A DNA stretch of 64,000 bases from Amycolatopsis jiangsuensis (GTDB lineage Bacteria > Actinomycetota > Actinomycetes > Mycobacteriales > Pseudonocardiaceae). The stretch covers positions 930,001 to 994,000 of the forward strand of contig NZ_JACHMG010000001.1 in the NCBI RefSeq assembly GCF_014204865.1. The letters are read 5' to 3'. Of the stretch, positions 19,385 to 27,722 are shown piece by piece. Every line of letters starts with the position of its first letter. Positions within the stretch are counted from its first letter, which is position 1. The translations under genes were made by a program, and so were the position numbers. The notes under the pieces are model-generated. The model was not told the DNA's origin and made no database searches. It worked only from the letters and a program-made list of their open reading frames with translations.

Positions 19385-20626
19385 ATGGACGACCCGCACT
19401 ACCTTTCCGGCCTCCAGCTCGCCGGCCGCCGCGTCGTGGTGGTCGGCGGTGGCTCGGTCGCCCAGCGCCGCTTGCCACGGCTCCTACGCGCGGGTGCGCG
19501 CGTGGAGCTGGTCTCGCCGCACACGACTCCGGCGGTCGGCGCGATGGCTGACGCGGGCGAACTCGTCTGGCATCGGCGCGGCTACGCCGACGGCGACCTC
19601 GCCGAGGCCTGGTACGCCCTCGCCTGCACCGACAGTGCCGAGGTGAACGCCGCGGTGTGCGCGGAAGCCGAGCGGGCGCGTGTGTTCTGCGTACGCGCGG
19701 ACGAGGGTGAGTCCGGAAGCGCAGTGACCCCGGCGACCGGGCGGCACGGTGGATTGCTCTTCGGTGTGCTCTCGGGCGGCGAACCACTGCGCTCCGCCGC
19801 GGTGCGGGACAGCATCCTCGACGGTCTCCACGCGGGCACTGTCGACGATGACCGTGCACAGGCTGCCTCGAAGCAGGAGATGCCCGGCGTCGCCCTGGTA
19901 GGCGGTGGCCCCGGTGATCCCGACCTGATCACCGTTCGAGCCCGCCGGCTGCTGTCGCGTGCCGACGTGGTCGTGGCCGACCGGCTGGCGCCGCGTGAAC
20001 TGCTCGACGAGCTGGCGCCCGAGGTGGAGGTCGTGGACGCGGCGAAGATTCCGTACGGGCGCGCGGCGAGCCAGGACGTGATCAACCGCACCCTGATCGA
20101 CAAGGCTCGCGAAGGGAAGTTCGTCGTCCGGCTGAAGGGCGGCGATCCGTACCTGTTCGGCCGCGGTTTCGAAGAAGTGCAGGCCTGCGCCGAGGCCGGC
20201 GTGCCGGTGACCATGGTGCCGGGCATCACCAGCGCCTTCGCCGTCCCCGCGGTCGCGGACGTACCCGTGACGCACCGCGGCGTGGCGCACGAGGTCGTGG
20301 TGGTCTCCGGACACGTCGCGCCCGGAGACGACCGCTCGCTCGTCGACTGGTCCTCGCTCGCCCGGATGCGCGGCACGATCGTGCTCATGATGGGAGTGGA
20401 ACGGCTGCCGCTGTTCGCGAAGGCGCTGCTGGAGGGTGGACGGCCGGCGGACACCCCGGTCGCGGTCGTCGAGGACGGCACGATGCGCACCCAGCGCGTA
20501 CTGCGCTCCACCCTGACCGGCATCGTCGAGGACGCCGCGGCCGCCGGGGTACGGCCGCCCGCGGTGATCGTGTTCGGCCCGGTCGCCGCCCTGACCCGCG
20601 CTCAGGACGGGGAGCAGCTGCCGTGA
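19385..20626 (+). CDS. cysG: Siroheme synthase (uroporphyrinogen-III methyltransferase fused to precorrin-2 dehydrogenase)
   Basis: A 413-residue fusion. Residues about 10-150 form the precorrin-2 dehydrogenase/ferrochelatase Rossmann domain (VVVVGGGSVAQRRLPRLL). Residues about 160-400 form the SAM-dependent methyltransferase (VALVGGGPGDPDLITVRA, VVADRLAPRELLD, RLKGGDPYLFGRGFEE, GITSAFAVPA). It makes siroheme for sulfite and nitrite reductases, so it complements sulfur assimilation from the ssu operon elsewhere in this window. It is monocistronic and converges with a hydrolase gene 10 bp away. Confidence 0.94.
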   Translation: MDDPHYLSGLQLAGRRVVVVGGGSVAQRRLPRLLRAGARVELVSPHTTPAVGAMADAGELVWHRRGYADGDLAEAWYALACTDSAEVNAAVCAEAERARVFCVRADEGESGSAVTPATGRHGGLLFGVLSGGEPLRSAAVRDSILDGLHAGTVDDDRAQAASKQEMPGVALVGGGPGDPDLITVRARRLLSRADVVVADRLAPRELLDELAPEVEVVDAAKIPYGRAASQDVINRTLIDKAREGKFVVRLKGGDPYLFGRGFEEVQACAEAGVPVTMVPGITSAFAVPAVADVPVTHRGVAHEVVVVSGHVAPGDDRSLVDWSSLARMRGTIVLMMGVERLPLFAKALLEGGRPADTPVAVVEDGTMRTQRVLRSTLTGIVEDAAAAGVRPPAVIVFGPVAALTRAQDGEQLP

Positions 20627-20636
20627 GGGCCCGCGC

Positions 20637-21536
20637 TCAGGACGGGTAGCAGCGGAACGCGAAGTCGCGGATCGCCGCGGTCAGCCGTTTCGGGTCGAAG
20701 CGGAGCTCGACCGGGCTGCGGGCCTGGACGAACTCCGCGTTCGGCAGGTCACCGGCCAGGCTGCCGGCGTCGCCGAACGGGTGGATGGGATCGCCCTCGT
20801 GCCCGATGACCAGCGCCGGGGTGGTGATTCCGCGGCGGATCGACTTCGGCGGCGCGATCCGGCCGAACAGCACCCCGTGCAGCAGCGCGGCCATCGGCTC
20901 GGGTTCCTGTGACAGCGTGTCGGTGATCACGTCGACCCACTGGCTGCCGTGCGGGACGAGGTTCGCCGCGGCCGCGACCCCGCGTACGGTCACCGGCAGG
21001 AACCGCGCGGCGAACAGCAGCGGCGAGAAGGTGAGCAGCCCCGCCACGATCGCGTTGTCCAGCACCGGCATCTCGACCAGCAGTCCCCGCGCCCGCTCCG
21101 GCTCGCGGACGCCGACCTCCAGCGCCACGTTCGCGCCCAGTGAGGTGCCGCCGACGACCGCGTCGGGCAGAGCCAGGTGGTCCAGCAACGCCAGGGCCTG
21201 CTCGCCGAAGGCCGGCATCGAATAACGCCACGACTGCGTCGGCCGGTCCGAGTCACCGTGCCCCAGCAGATCGAGAGTGATCACGCGGAAGCCCGCGCGG
21301 GCCAGCCGGCGCGCGAGCGGCGCGTGCATCCGCCGGGTGAACATGATGCCGTGCATCAGCACCACGACCCGTTCGCCGTGGCCGAATTCGGTGTAGCACA
21401 GCCGGTGCCCGTCGTGGCGGAACGAGCCGGACAGCTCGATCGGCCGGGTCCGCCGGGGCTCGCCGGGAACCGGGACGAGCACGTCCTCGGCGGGTGCGGA
21501 AGCGGGGATCGAAGCCGGGGTCGGAGACGGGGGCAT
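20637..21536 (-). CDS. Alpha/beta hydrolase
   Basis: A 299-residue alpha/beta-hydrolase-fold protein. Seen: the oxyanion-hole region VVVLMHGIMFTRR, LLGHGDSDRP, a nucleophile elbow GGTSLGANVALE (G-T-S-L-G), and a late Asp/His region (VIGHEGDPIHPFGD). No signal peptide. The first 30 residues are proline- and alanine-rich. It is divergent from the enoyl-CoA hydratase gene, with a repeated palindrome between the starts. The substrate is unknown. Confidence 0.85.
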   Translation of the reverse strand: MPPSPTPASIPASAPAEDVLVPVPGEPRRTRPIELSGSFRHDGHRLCYTEFGHGERVVVLMHGIMFTRRMHAPLARRLARAGFRVITLDLLGHGDSDRPTQSWRYSMPAFGEQALALLDHLALPDAVVGGTSLGANVALEVGVREPERARGLLVEMPVLDNAIVAGLLTFSPLLFAARFLPVTVRGVAAAANLVPHGSQWVDVITDTLSQEPEPMAALLHGVLFGRIAPPKSIRRGITTPALVIGHEGDPIHPFGDAGSLAGDLPNAEFVQARSPVELRFDPKRLTAAIRDFAFRCYPS

Positions 21537-21606
21537 GTCACCTGCCTTTCGCCGGTGCGGGCGGGCCGCGTTCGGTGGATCTCCAGGAAAGCATCCCCCG
21601 GCCGCG

Positions 21607-21636
21607 TTGGCACGGTGTCAGTTGGCACAGTGTCAA
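21607..21636. promoter_or_regulatory. Tandem palindromes between hydrolase and enoyl-CoA hydratase genes
   Basis: TTGGCACGGTGTCAG (21607-21621) is followed immediately by TTGGCACAGTGTCAA (21622-21636). Each is a near-palindrome around GRCAC-R-GTGTC. The pair sits in the 123-bp divergent promoter region. A closely related palindrome occurs at 25340-25356. The binding protein is unknown; a TetR- or GntR-type regulator of acyl-CoA metabolism is a guess from the neighbours. Confidence 0.6.
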
Positions 21637-21659
21637 CCGGATGAGCCGGGGCGGGCCGG

Positions 21660-22535
21660 ATGAGTCAAGATGGCCGCATGAGCGCACCTGATGCCACCCA
21701 GCCCGTCGCCGGCCTGCCCGAGCTGGTCTCCCTCCAAGTCGGCCTCGACGGTCCGGTCGCCGAGGTCCGGCTGCTCGGCCCCGGCAAGGGCAACGCCATG
21801 GGGCCCGACTTCTGGCGCGAACTGCCGCAGGTGTTCGCCGCGCTGGACGCCGACCCGCGGGTGCGCGCGGTGGTGCTGACCGGCAGCGGCAAGCACTTCT
21901 CCTATGGCCTCGACCTGCCCGCGATGATGGGCAGCTGGGCACCGCTGCTCGCCGGGGACGCGCTGGCCGGGCCGCGTACCGAGTTCCACGGCGAGGTCCG
22001 CCGGCTGCAGGACGCGGTCAGCTCCATCGCCGCCTGCCGCAAGCCGGTGATCGCCGCGGTGTCCGGCTGGTGCATCGGCGGCGGCGTCGACGTGATCACC
22101 GCCGCGGACGTCCGGCTGGCCAGCGCGGACGCGAAGTTCAGCGTGCGCGAGGTGAAGGTCGCCATTGTCGCGGACATCGGCAGCCTGCAGCGGCTCGGCT
22201 CGATCATCGGCGAGGGCCACGTGCGCGAACTGGCGCTGACCGGCAAGGACGTCGACGCCGCACGGGCGGAGCGGATCGGCCTGGTCAACGAGGTGTACCC
22301 GGACCAGGACACCCTGCTGGCGAAGGCGCGTGAACTGGCCGCGGAGATCGCGGACAACCCGCCGCTGGTCGTGCAGGGCACCAAGCAGGTGCTGGCCGCC
22401 AACACCGAACGGCAGGTCGCCGAGGGCCTGCGGTACGTCGCGGCGTGGAACTCCGCGTTCCTGCCGAGCAAGGATCTGCAGGAGGCGATCCAGGCGTTCC
22501 TGGAGCGCCGCGCACCCGAGTTCAAGGGCGAGTGA
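21660..22535 (+). CDS. Crotonase/enoyl-CoA hydratase family protein
   Basis: A 291-residue crotonase-fold protein. Oxyanion-hole segments are seen as LTGSGKHFSYGLDL and AVSGWCIGGGVDVITAADVRLAS (quoted in part). Position and spacing of acidic residues around ADIGSLQRLGSIIGEG resemble delta3,5-delta2,4-dienoyl-CoA isomerase-like members, so hydratase versus isomerase is open. Start at 21660, with an alternative ATG at 21678. A CoA ligase gene follows 13 bp downstream, so the two are probably cotranscribed in fatty or aromatic acid degradation. Confidence 0.87.
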   Translation: MSQDGRMSAPDATQPVAGLPELVSLQVGLDGPVAEVRLLGPGKGNAMGPDFWRELPQVFAALDADPRVRAVVLTGSGKHFSYGLDLPAMMGSWAPLLAGDALAGPRTEFHGEVRRLQDAVSSIAACRKPVIAAVSGWCIGGGVDVITAADVRLASADAKFSVREVKVAIVADIGSLQRLGSIIGEGHVRELALTGKDVDAARAERIGLVNEVYPDQDTLLAKARELAAEIADNPPLVVQGTKQVLAANTERQVAEGLRYVAAWNSAFLPSKDLQEAIQAFLERRAPEFKGE

Positions 22536-22548
22536 GAGAGGGTACGAC

Positions 22549-24255
22549 GTGAGCAACGGCGCTTCGGCGGGCCACCGGACGTTCCGGGAGGCGCGCGACT
22601 ACCTGCTGGCGCACCGGGAGGACTACGACACCGCCTACCGGGACTTCGCCTGGCCACGGCCTGCGGAGTTCAACTGGGCACTGGACTGGTTCGACGTGGT
22701 GGCCCGCGATCCGGCGAACGCGCAGCGGTACGCGCTGTGGATCGTCGAGGAGGACGGCACCGAGAACCGCTGGACCTACCCGGAGATGGCGCAGCGCTCG
22801 GACCGCGTGGCGAACTGGCTGCGCCGGCTCGGCGTCACCCGCGGTGACCGGCTGATCCTGATGCTGGGCAACCAGGGCGAGCTGTGGGAGACCATCCTCG
22901 CCGCGATCAAGCTCGGCGCGGTGATCATCCCGGCTTCCACCCTGCTCGGGCCGGCGGACTTGGCCGACCGGGTGGCCCGCGGGCACGCCCGGCACGTCGT
23001 GGTGCGCTCGGCCGACGCGGAGAAGTTCGCCGGCGTCGAAGGTGACTACACGCGGATCGCGGTGGGTGAGCCGGTGCCCGGCTGGCACGCCTACTCGACC
23101 GCCTACGCCGAGCCAGCGGAGTTCGCCCCCGCCGGTGTCACCGCCGCGGCCGACCCGCTGCTGCTGTACTTCACCTCCGGCACCACCGCGCAGCCGAAGC
23201 TGGTCCAGCACACCCAGGTGTCCTATCCGGTCGGCCATCTGTCCACAATGTACTGGATCGGGCTGGAACCGGGCGACGTGCACCTCAACATCTCGTCGCC
23301 GGGCTGGGCCAAACACGCCTGGAGCAACGTGTTCGCGCCGTGGAACGCCGAGGCGACGGTGTTCCTGTACAACTACACGCGCTTCGACGCGGCCGCGTTG
23401 ATGGCACAGATGGACCGCTGCGGCGTGACCAGCTTCTGCGCGCCGCCGACGGTGTGGCGGATGCTGATCCAGGCCGACCTCGGCGCGCTGCGCACGCCGC
23501 CGCGGAAGGTCGTCGGCGCGGGGGAGCCGCTCAACCCCGAGGTGATCGAGCAGGTCGAGAAGGCCTGGGGCCGGACCATCCGCGACGGCTTCGGGCAGAC
23601 CGAGAGCAGCGTGCAGATCGCCAACACCCCGGGCCAGGACGTCGTACCGGGCTCGATGGGACGGCCGCTGCCCGGATTCGTGGTGGCCCTGGTCGATCCG
23701 GTCAGCGGCGAGCGCGCGCAGGAGGGCGAGATCTGCCTCGACCTCGAGCACCGGCCGGTGGGCCTGATGGCCGGGTACGCCGATGACGACGAGCGCACCT
23801 CGGCCGCGTTCTCCGGCGGCTACTACCACACCGGCGACGTCGGCTCGATCGACGAACGCGGCTACCTCACCTACATCGGGCGCACCGACGACGTGTTCAA
23901 GGCGTCCGACTACCGGATCTCGCCGTTCGAGCTGGAGAGCGTGCTGCTCGAGCACGAGGCGGTCGCGGAGGCCGCGGTCGTGCCGGCGCCGGATCCGATC
24001 CGGCTGGCGGTGCCCAAGGCCTACGTCGTGCTCGCCGTCGGCCACGAGCCGGACGCCGCCACCGCGCGGGCGATCTTCGCCTACGCGCGGGAGCATCTCG
24101 CGCCGTACAAGCGGATCCGGCGGCTGCAGTTCGCCGAGCTGCCGAAGACGATCTCCGGCAAGATCCGCCGGGTCGAGCTGCGCGGACGGGAACACGAGGG
24201 GCAGCGGCCCGCGGAGGAGTTCCGCGAGGACGACTTCCCGGACCTGAAGTCCTGA
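22549..24255 (+). CDS. Acyl-CoA synthetase (medium-chain/benzoate-type AMP-forming ligase)
   Basis: A 568-residue adenylate-forming enzyme. Seen: the P-loop-like YFTSGTTAQPKLVQHT, the GFGQTES motif, YHTGDVGSIDERGY, GRTDDVFKASDYRISPFE, and the catalytic lysine region PKTISGKIRRVELR. The DDVFKASDYRI variant and the long N-terminus resemble MACS family enzymes acting on medium-chain, branched or aromatic acids. The GTG at 22549 has a GAGAGAGG site; the frame remains open upstream only inside the crotonase gene. Cytoplasmic. Confidence 0.9.
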   Translation: MSNGASAGHRTFREARDYLLAHREDYDTAYRDFAWPRPAEFNWALDWFDVVARDPANAQRYALWIVEEDGTENRWTYPEMAQRSDRVANWLRRLGVTRGDRLILMLGNQGELWETILAAIKLGAVIIPASTLLGPADLADRVARGHARHVVVRSADAEKFAGVEGDYTRIAVGEPVPGWHAYSTAYAEPAEFAPAGVTAAADPLLLYFTSGTTAQPKLVQHTQVSYPVGHLSTMYWIGLEPGDVHLNISSPGWAKHAWSNVFAPWNAEATVFLYNYTRFDAAALMAQMDRCGVTSFCAPPTVWRMLIQADLGALRTPPRKVVGAGEPLNPEVIEQVEKAWGRTIRDGFGQTESSVQIANTPGQDVVPGSMGRPLPGFVVALVDPVSGERAQEGEICLDLEHRPVGLMAGYADDDERTSAAFSGGYYHTGDVGSIDERGYLTYIGRTDDVFKASDYRISPFELESVLLEHEAVAEAAVVPAPDPIRLAVPKAYVVLAVGHEPDAATARAIFAYAREHLAPYKRIRRLQFAELPKTISGKIRRVELRGREHEGQRPAEEFREDDFPDLKS

Positions 24256-24271
24256 CTCCCTGACGTCCTGA

Positions 24272-24310
24272 CCGCGGTGGTGCCGGGCTATTCGGCAGGC
24301 ACCACCGCGG
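24272..24310. terminator. Bidirectional hairpin between convergent genes
   Basis: CCGCGGTGGTGCC (24272-24284) pairs perfectly with GGCACCACCGCGG (24298-24310) around a 13-base loop. It starts 17 bp after the CoA ligase stop and overlaps the final codons of the convergent lipoprotein gene, so it can terminate the rightward transcript and follow the coding end of the leftward one. Confidence 0.7.
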
Positions 24311-24800
24311 CGAACACCGTCTGCGCGCCCTTGTCGCAGGTGGTGCCGCCCTGCGCGGAGGGTGGGCCGGAGGTGCACCGCCAGCCGTCGACGGTCGCGT
24401 CCACGGCCTCGTTCGAGCCGGAGCCCTGCCGGCCGGTGATGGCCTCGTGGAAGTCCTTGACCAGCGTCAGCGCCTGCCCGCACGGCACCGTTTCCGGGTC
24501 GTAGACGTAGAGGGTGAGCCCGCTGGCCGCGGTCACCGTGCCGCAGGTGCCGGGAGCCGGTGCGGCGGACGCCTTCGCGGTGCCCGGTGTGGTGGTGGGT
24601 TTCCCAGTCGGTTTCGGGGTGGGCTCCGCCGTCGCGGGCAGCGGGGGAGGGGCGTGCGTGCTCGGCGACGGCGCGGCGGTGGTTGCGGACAGTGCCCGAG
24701 GAGCCGCCGTCGGCGGGGCTGGATCCCCCGAACAGGCGGTGCAGGCGAGCAGCAGCGCGGCCGCGCAGAACGGGCCGGACACGATCTTCGACGGGCGCAC
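24288..24800 (-). CDS. Hypothetical lipoprotein
   Basis: A 170-residue secreted protein with a basic start (RPSK), hydrophobic core and lipobox LLLACTAC, then about 70 residues rich in Pro, Ala and Thr acting as a wall-spanning linker, then a small C-terminal domain with four cysteines that could form two disulfides (TCGTVTAASG, VPCGQAL, WRCTSG, TTCDKG). GTG at 24800 follows an AAAGGA site; a longer frame to 24854 exists. Function unknown; I recognise no family. Confidence 0.72.
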   Translation of the reverse strand: MRPSKIVSGPFCAAALLLACTACSGDPAPPTAAPRALSATTAAPSPSTHAPPPLPATAEPTPKPTGKPTTTPGTAKASAAPAPGTCGTVTAASGLTLYVYDPETVPCGQALTLVKDFHEAITGRQGSGSNEAVDATVDGWRCTSGPPSAQGGTTCDKGAQTVFAAVVPAE

Positions 24801-25090
24801 CGGGGTCCTTTCGCCGGGGTCTGGACGCCATTGTCGCCCGTCAGCGGACCGCACCCCGGCAGCGGCGGGGGACCGGCGCGCCGCCGTTCGTCTACAGTGG
24901 ACATACGGATGGTTTCACATCGTGAAATCCCGTGCTGCCCGGGCGAATCGATCGGACGAATCTCGGCCCGGTTCGTTAACGCGAGCCGGGCCGGTGCCGA
25001 AATACCGGACGGACGCACCCGCTGCGCCCGGATCCCCGAACCCACCGTCGACGCGCCGTTCAGCGTCAGGAAGCACGAGCCGCACACAGT

Positions 25091-25297
25091 ATGAGCACCG
25101 AAGCCGCCACCACCCCGCAGCCGACCGAACCGCCCACCGCGCCGTGCAGTGTCGTGTGGTGCAGTGGCCGTCCGTACGTCCTGGAGACCGGCACCGGCCG
25201 CCACCGCTGGGTCGGCCGCGACGGCCGGGGCCGCCCCGAAGCCCTGCGGACCGCCGAGCTGAAGCGCCGTGGCTGGAGTCACCGCCGCGCGAGCTGA
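25091..25297 (+). CDS. Small hypothetical protein
   Basis: A 68-residue protein with very high third-position GC, which supports real coding. It has two nearby cysteines (PCSVVWCSGRPY) and a basic C-terminus rich in Arg, Gly and Trp. The gap on its left (24801-25090) shows no other gene; it contains the lipoprotein promoter side and nothing else I can name. No ribosome site is obvious. Function unknown. Confidence 0.5.
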   Translation: MSTEAATTPQPTEPPTAPCSVVWCSGRPYVLETGTGRHRWVGRDGRGRPEALRTAELKRRGWSHRRAS

Positions 25298-25339
25298 CGA
25301 TCCGGCCCCGCGTCGCACGGTGAACGGCGCGGGAGCCCG

Positions 25340-25356
25340 CTGGACACAGTGTCCAG
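25340..25356. promoter_or_regulatory. Palindrome upstream of the 2-oxoacid/acetoin dehydrogenase operon
   Basis: CTGGACACAGTGTCCAG is a perfect palindrome except for its central base, 94 bp before the E1-alpha ATG. Its GACACAGTGTC core matches the tandem palindromes at 21607-21636, hinting at one regulator for both loci. A second, weaker GGACAC half-site lies near 25409. Confidence 0.55.
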
Positions 25357-25449
25357 TGAACACCGGTGATCGCTTGCCGGATCGTGCAAAGTGACCAGCT
25401 GAAACAGGGACACTTGCACAGTCCGGCCCGGTCTGCGGAAGCTTCGTGC

Positions 25450-26421
25450 ATGGACGATGTGAGCTTTCGCCGGCTGCACCGCTCGATGCTGCTCGCGCGG
25501 CGGATTGACGAAGAAGCGATCGCGCTGCAGCGCCAGGGCGTGCTTCCCGCGTACGCCCCGGCGAAGGGGCAGGAGGCCGCCCAGGTGGGCAGTGCCGCCG
25601 CCCTGGATCTGACCCGCGACTTCGCCTTCCCCACCTACCGCGAGCTCGGCGTCGCGGTCGCGATGGACGTCGATCTCGTCGCCTACCTCTCGACGCACCT
25701 CAACATCTGGCACGGCGGGATGTACGACTCGCAGGCCGCGCGGCTCGCGCCGTTCAACGCGGTGGTCGGCGGACCGGTCACGCATGCGGTGGGCTGGGCG
25801 ATGGGCGCGAAGCTGGACGAAACCGGCGGCGCGGCCATCACGTACTTCGGCGACGGGGCGAGCTCGCAGGGCGACGTGCACGAGGCGATGAACTTCGCCG
25901 GCGTCTACCGGCTGCCCGTGGTGTTCTTCTGCCAGAACAACGGCTGGGCGATCTCGGTGCCGACCACGCAACAGGTCGCCGGCGGCTCGGTGGCTGCCCG
26001 CGCCGCCGGCTACGGCCTCGAAGGCGTCCGGGTCGACGGCAACGACGTCGAGGCGGTGTTCGAGGCGACGCGGGCCGCGCTCGACCGGGCCCGCGACGGC
26101 GGCGGGGCGACGGTGATCGAGGCGATGACCTACCGCCTCGGACCGCACTCGACCTCCGACGATCCCGGCCGCTACCGCAGCCTGGCCGACGAGCGGGCCT
26201 GGAGCGAGCGCGACCCGATCGCTCGCGCCGCGCGACGGCTGCCGGAGGTCGAAGTCGCCGAAGCCGAACGGCACGCGGACGAGGTGGTCGAGCAGGTCCG
26301 GAAGGGACTGCTCGAGCTCACACCACGACCTGCCGAGGAGCTGTTCTCGTTCGTCTACCGCGAGCCCACGACGGCGCTGCTGGAGCAGCAGCGGGTGTGG
26401 AAGGAGTCCCTGGATGTCTGA
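25450..26421 (+). CDS. 2-oxoacid/acetoin dehydrogenase E1 component, alpha subunit
   Basis: A 323-residue thiamine-diphosphate E1 alpha subunit. The cofactor motif runs from GDG (134-136) to NN (163-164). HSTSDDPGRYR is the conserved phosphorylation-loop region of E1 alpha proteins. I chose the ATG at 25450 because family similarity begins there. The E1 beta gene overlaps by 8 bp. Candidates are pyruvate, branched-chain 2-oxoacid or acetoin dehydrogenase. The lipoyl-plus-hydrolase E2 encoded downstream is the AcoC layout, so acetoin dehydrogenase (AcoA) is my first guess, not proven. Confidence 0.88.
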   Translation: MDDVSFRRLHRSMLLARRIDEEAIALQRQGVLPAYAPAKGQEAAQVGSAAALDLTRDFAFPTYRELGVAVAMDVDLVAYLSTHLNIWHGGMYDSQAARLAPFNAVVGGPVTHAVGWAMGAKLDETGGAAITYFGDGASSQGDVHEAMNFAGVYRLPVVFFCQNNGWAISVPTTQQVAGGSVAARAAGYGLEGVRVDGNDVEAVFEATRAALDRARDGGGATVIEAMTYRLGPHSTSDDPGRYRSLADERAWSERDPIARAARRLPEVEVAEAERHADEVVEQVRKGLLELTPRPAEELFSFVYREPTTALLEQQRVWKESLDV

Positions 26422-27403
26422 GTTCTCCTTGCAGCAGGCCCTGAATCTCGCGTTGTGCCACGCGTGCGAGGACGACGACCGGGTGCTCGTCTTCGGGCAG
26501 GACGTCGGCACGCTCGGCGGGGTGTTCCGGGTGACCGACGGGCTGCGTGCCAAGTTCGGCGAGCAGCGCGTGTTCGACACGCCCCTGGCCGAGGCCGGGA
26601 TCATGGGCATGGCGGTCGGGCTGGCGATGGCCGGGTGGCGGCCGGTGCCGGAGATCCAGTTCGACGGGTTCTGCTACCCGGCGATCGACCAGATCGTCAA
26701 CGAGGTCGCCCGTATGCACTACCGCAGCCGCGGGGTGCACGCGATGCCGATCACGCTGCGCCTGCCCAGTTTCGGCGGCATCAAGGCGCCGGAGCACCAC
26801 GGCGAGAGCCTGGAGGCGCTGTTCGCGCACGTACCCGGGCTCAAGGTGGTCTCGCCGTCCACGCCCGCCGAGGGCTACCACCTGCTGCGGCAGGCGATCG
26901 CCGATCCGGATCCGGTGATCTTCCTGGAACCGAAGTCGCGGTACTGGCAGCGCGAGGCGTTCGACCCGACCGCGCCTGCCGAAACGCTCCCGGCCGGGAC
27001 CAGCCGGGTCGTGCGGCCGGGCAAGCACGCGACGCTGGTGGCGTGGGGTGCGATGGTCGCGCGCTGCCTGCAGGTCGCCGAACTCGCCGCCGAGGACGGG
27101 GTCGAACTCGAGGTGGTGGACCTGCGGTGGCTCAAGCCGATCGACGCGGCCGGACTCGCGGAATCGGTGGCCCGCACCCGCCGTGCCGTGGTGGTGCACG
27201 AGGCACCGCTGACCGCCGGGCTCGGCGCCGAGGTGTCCACGCTGATCACCGAGCGGTGTTTCGCGGAGCTTCGCGCGCCGGTCCAGCGCGTCACCGGCTT
27301 CGACGTGCCCTATCCCTCCGGTGTGCTCGAGGACGAGTACCTGCCCAGCGCCGACCGTGTCCTCACCGCCGTCCAGAAGACCTTGGAGTACCGCCGTGGC
27401 TGA
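26414..27403 (+). CDS. 2-oxoacid/acetoin dehydrogenase E1 component, beta subunit
   Basis: A 329-residue E1 beta subunit of transketolase fold. Seen: GQDVGTLGGVFRVTDGL, the FDTPLAEAGIMGMAVGLA segment with the catalytic Glu, and the C-terminal GFDVPYPSGVLEDEYLP. With the alpha subunit it forms the heterotetrameric decarboxylase that loads the lipoyl arm. Overlaps the alpha gene by 8 bp and the lipoyl-protein gene by 8 bp. No E3 (dihydrolipoyl dehydrogenase) gene is present nearby, so a shared E3 is assumed. Confidence 0.9.
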   Translation: MSEFSLQQALNLALCHACEDDDRVLVFGQDVGTLGGVFRVTDGLRAKFGEQRVFDTPLAEAGIMGMAVGLAMAGWRPVPEIQFDGFCYPAIDQIVNEVARMHYRSRGVHAMPITLRLPSFGGIKAPEHHGESLEALFAHVPGLKVVSPSTPAEGYHLLRQAIADPDPVIFLEPKSRYWQREAFDPTAPAETLPAGTSRVVRPGKHATLVAWGAMVARCLQVAELAAEDGVELEVVDLRWLKPIDAAGLAESVARTRRAVVVHEAPLTAGLGAEVSTLITERCFAELRAPVQRVTGFDVPYPSGVLEDEYLPSADRVLTAVQKTLEYRRG

Positions 27404-27719
27404 AGCGACCTTTCCCCTGCCCGACCTCGGCGAGGGCCTGATCAGCGCCCGGGTGCTGGAATGGCTCGTGGCCGAGGGCGACTGGGTCGAGCGCAACAGC
27501 CCGCTCGTCGAGCTGGAGACCACCAAATCGGCGGTCGAGATCCCGTCGCCGCAGTCGGGCCGGGTCACGCGGCTGCACGTCGGCGCGGACGAGGAGCTGG
27601 CGGTCGGCGAACCGCTGGTCACCTTCACCGTGGACGACGAGCGGGCCGGGATCGTCGGCACGGTGCCGGAAGAGAAGAAGCCCGAACGCCGGGTCCGGCT
27701 GACCCTGCCCGAGGACTGA
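27396..27719 (+). CDS. Stand-alone lipoyl-domain protein (N-terminal part of an AcoC-like E2)
   Basis: A 107-residue protein: one biotinyl-lipoyl domain (residues 3-77) with the lipoylated lysine K44 in ELETTKSAVEIPSP, then a charged linker ending RRVRLTLPED. There is no E1/E3-binding domain and no CAT acyltransferase. The TGA stop is followed, in the same reading frame, by one codon and then the GTG start of the alpha/beta hydrolase gene. Lipoyl domain plus alpha/beta hydrolase is the architecture of AcoC, so the two genes look like one E2 interrupted by a stop or naturally split. Confidence 0.88.
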   Translation: MAEATFPLPDLGEGLISARVLEWLVAEGDWVERNSPLVELETTKSAVEIPSPQSGRVTRLHVGADEELAVGEPLVTFTVDDERAGIVGTVPEEKKPERRVRLTLPED

Positions 27720-27722
27720 GCC

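Noticed and set aside
22522..24831. A 769-codon minus-strand frame opposite the CoA ligase
   Set aside because: Shadow of the ligase with low-complexity content and no recognisable domain.
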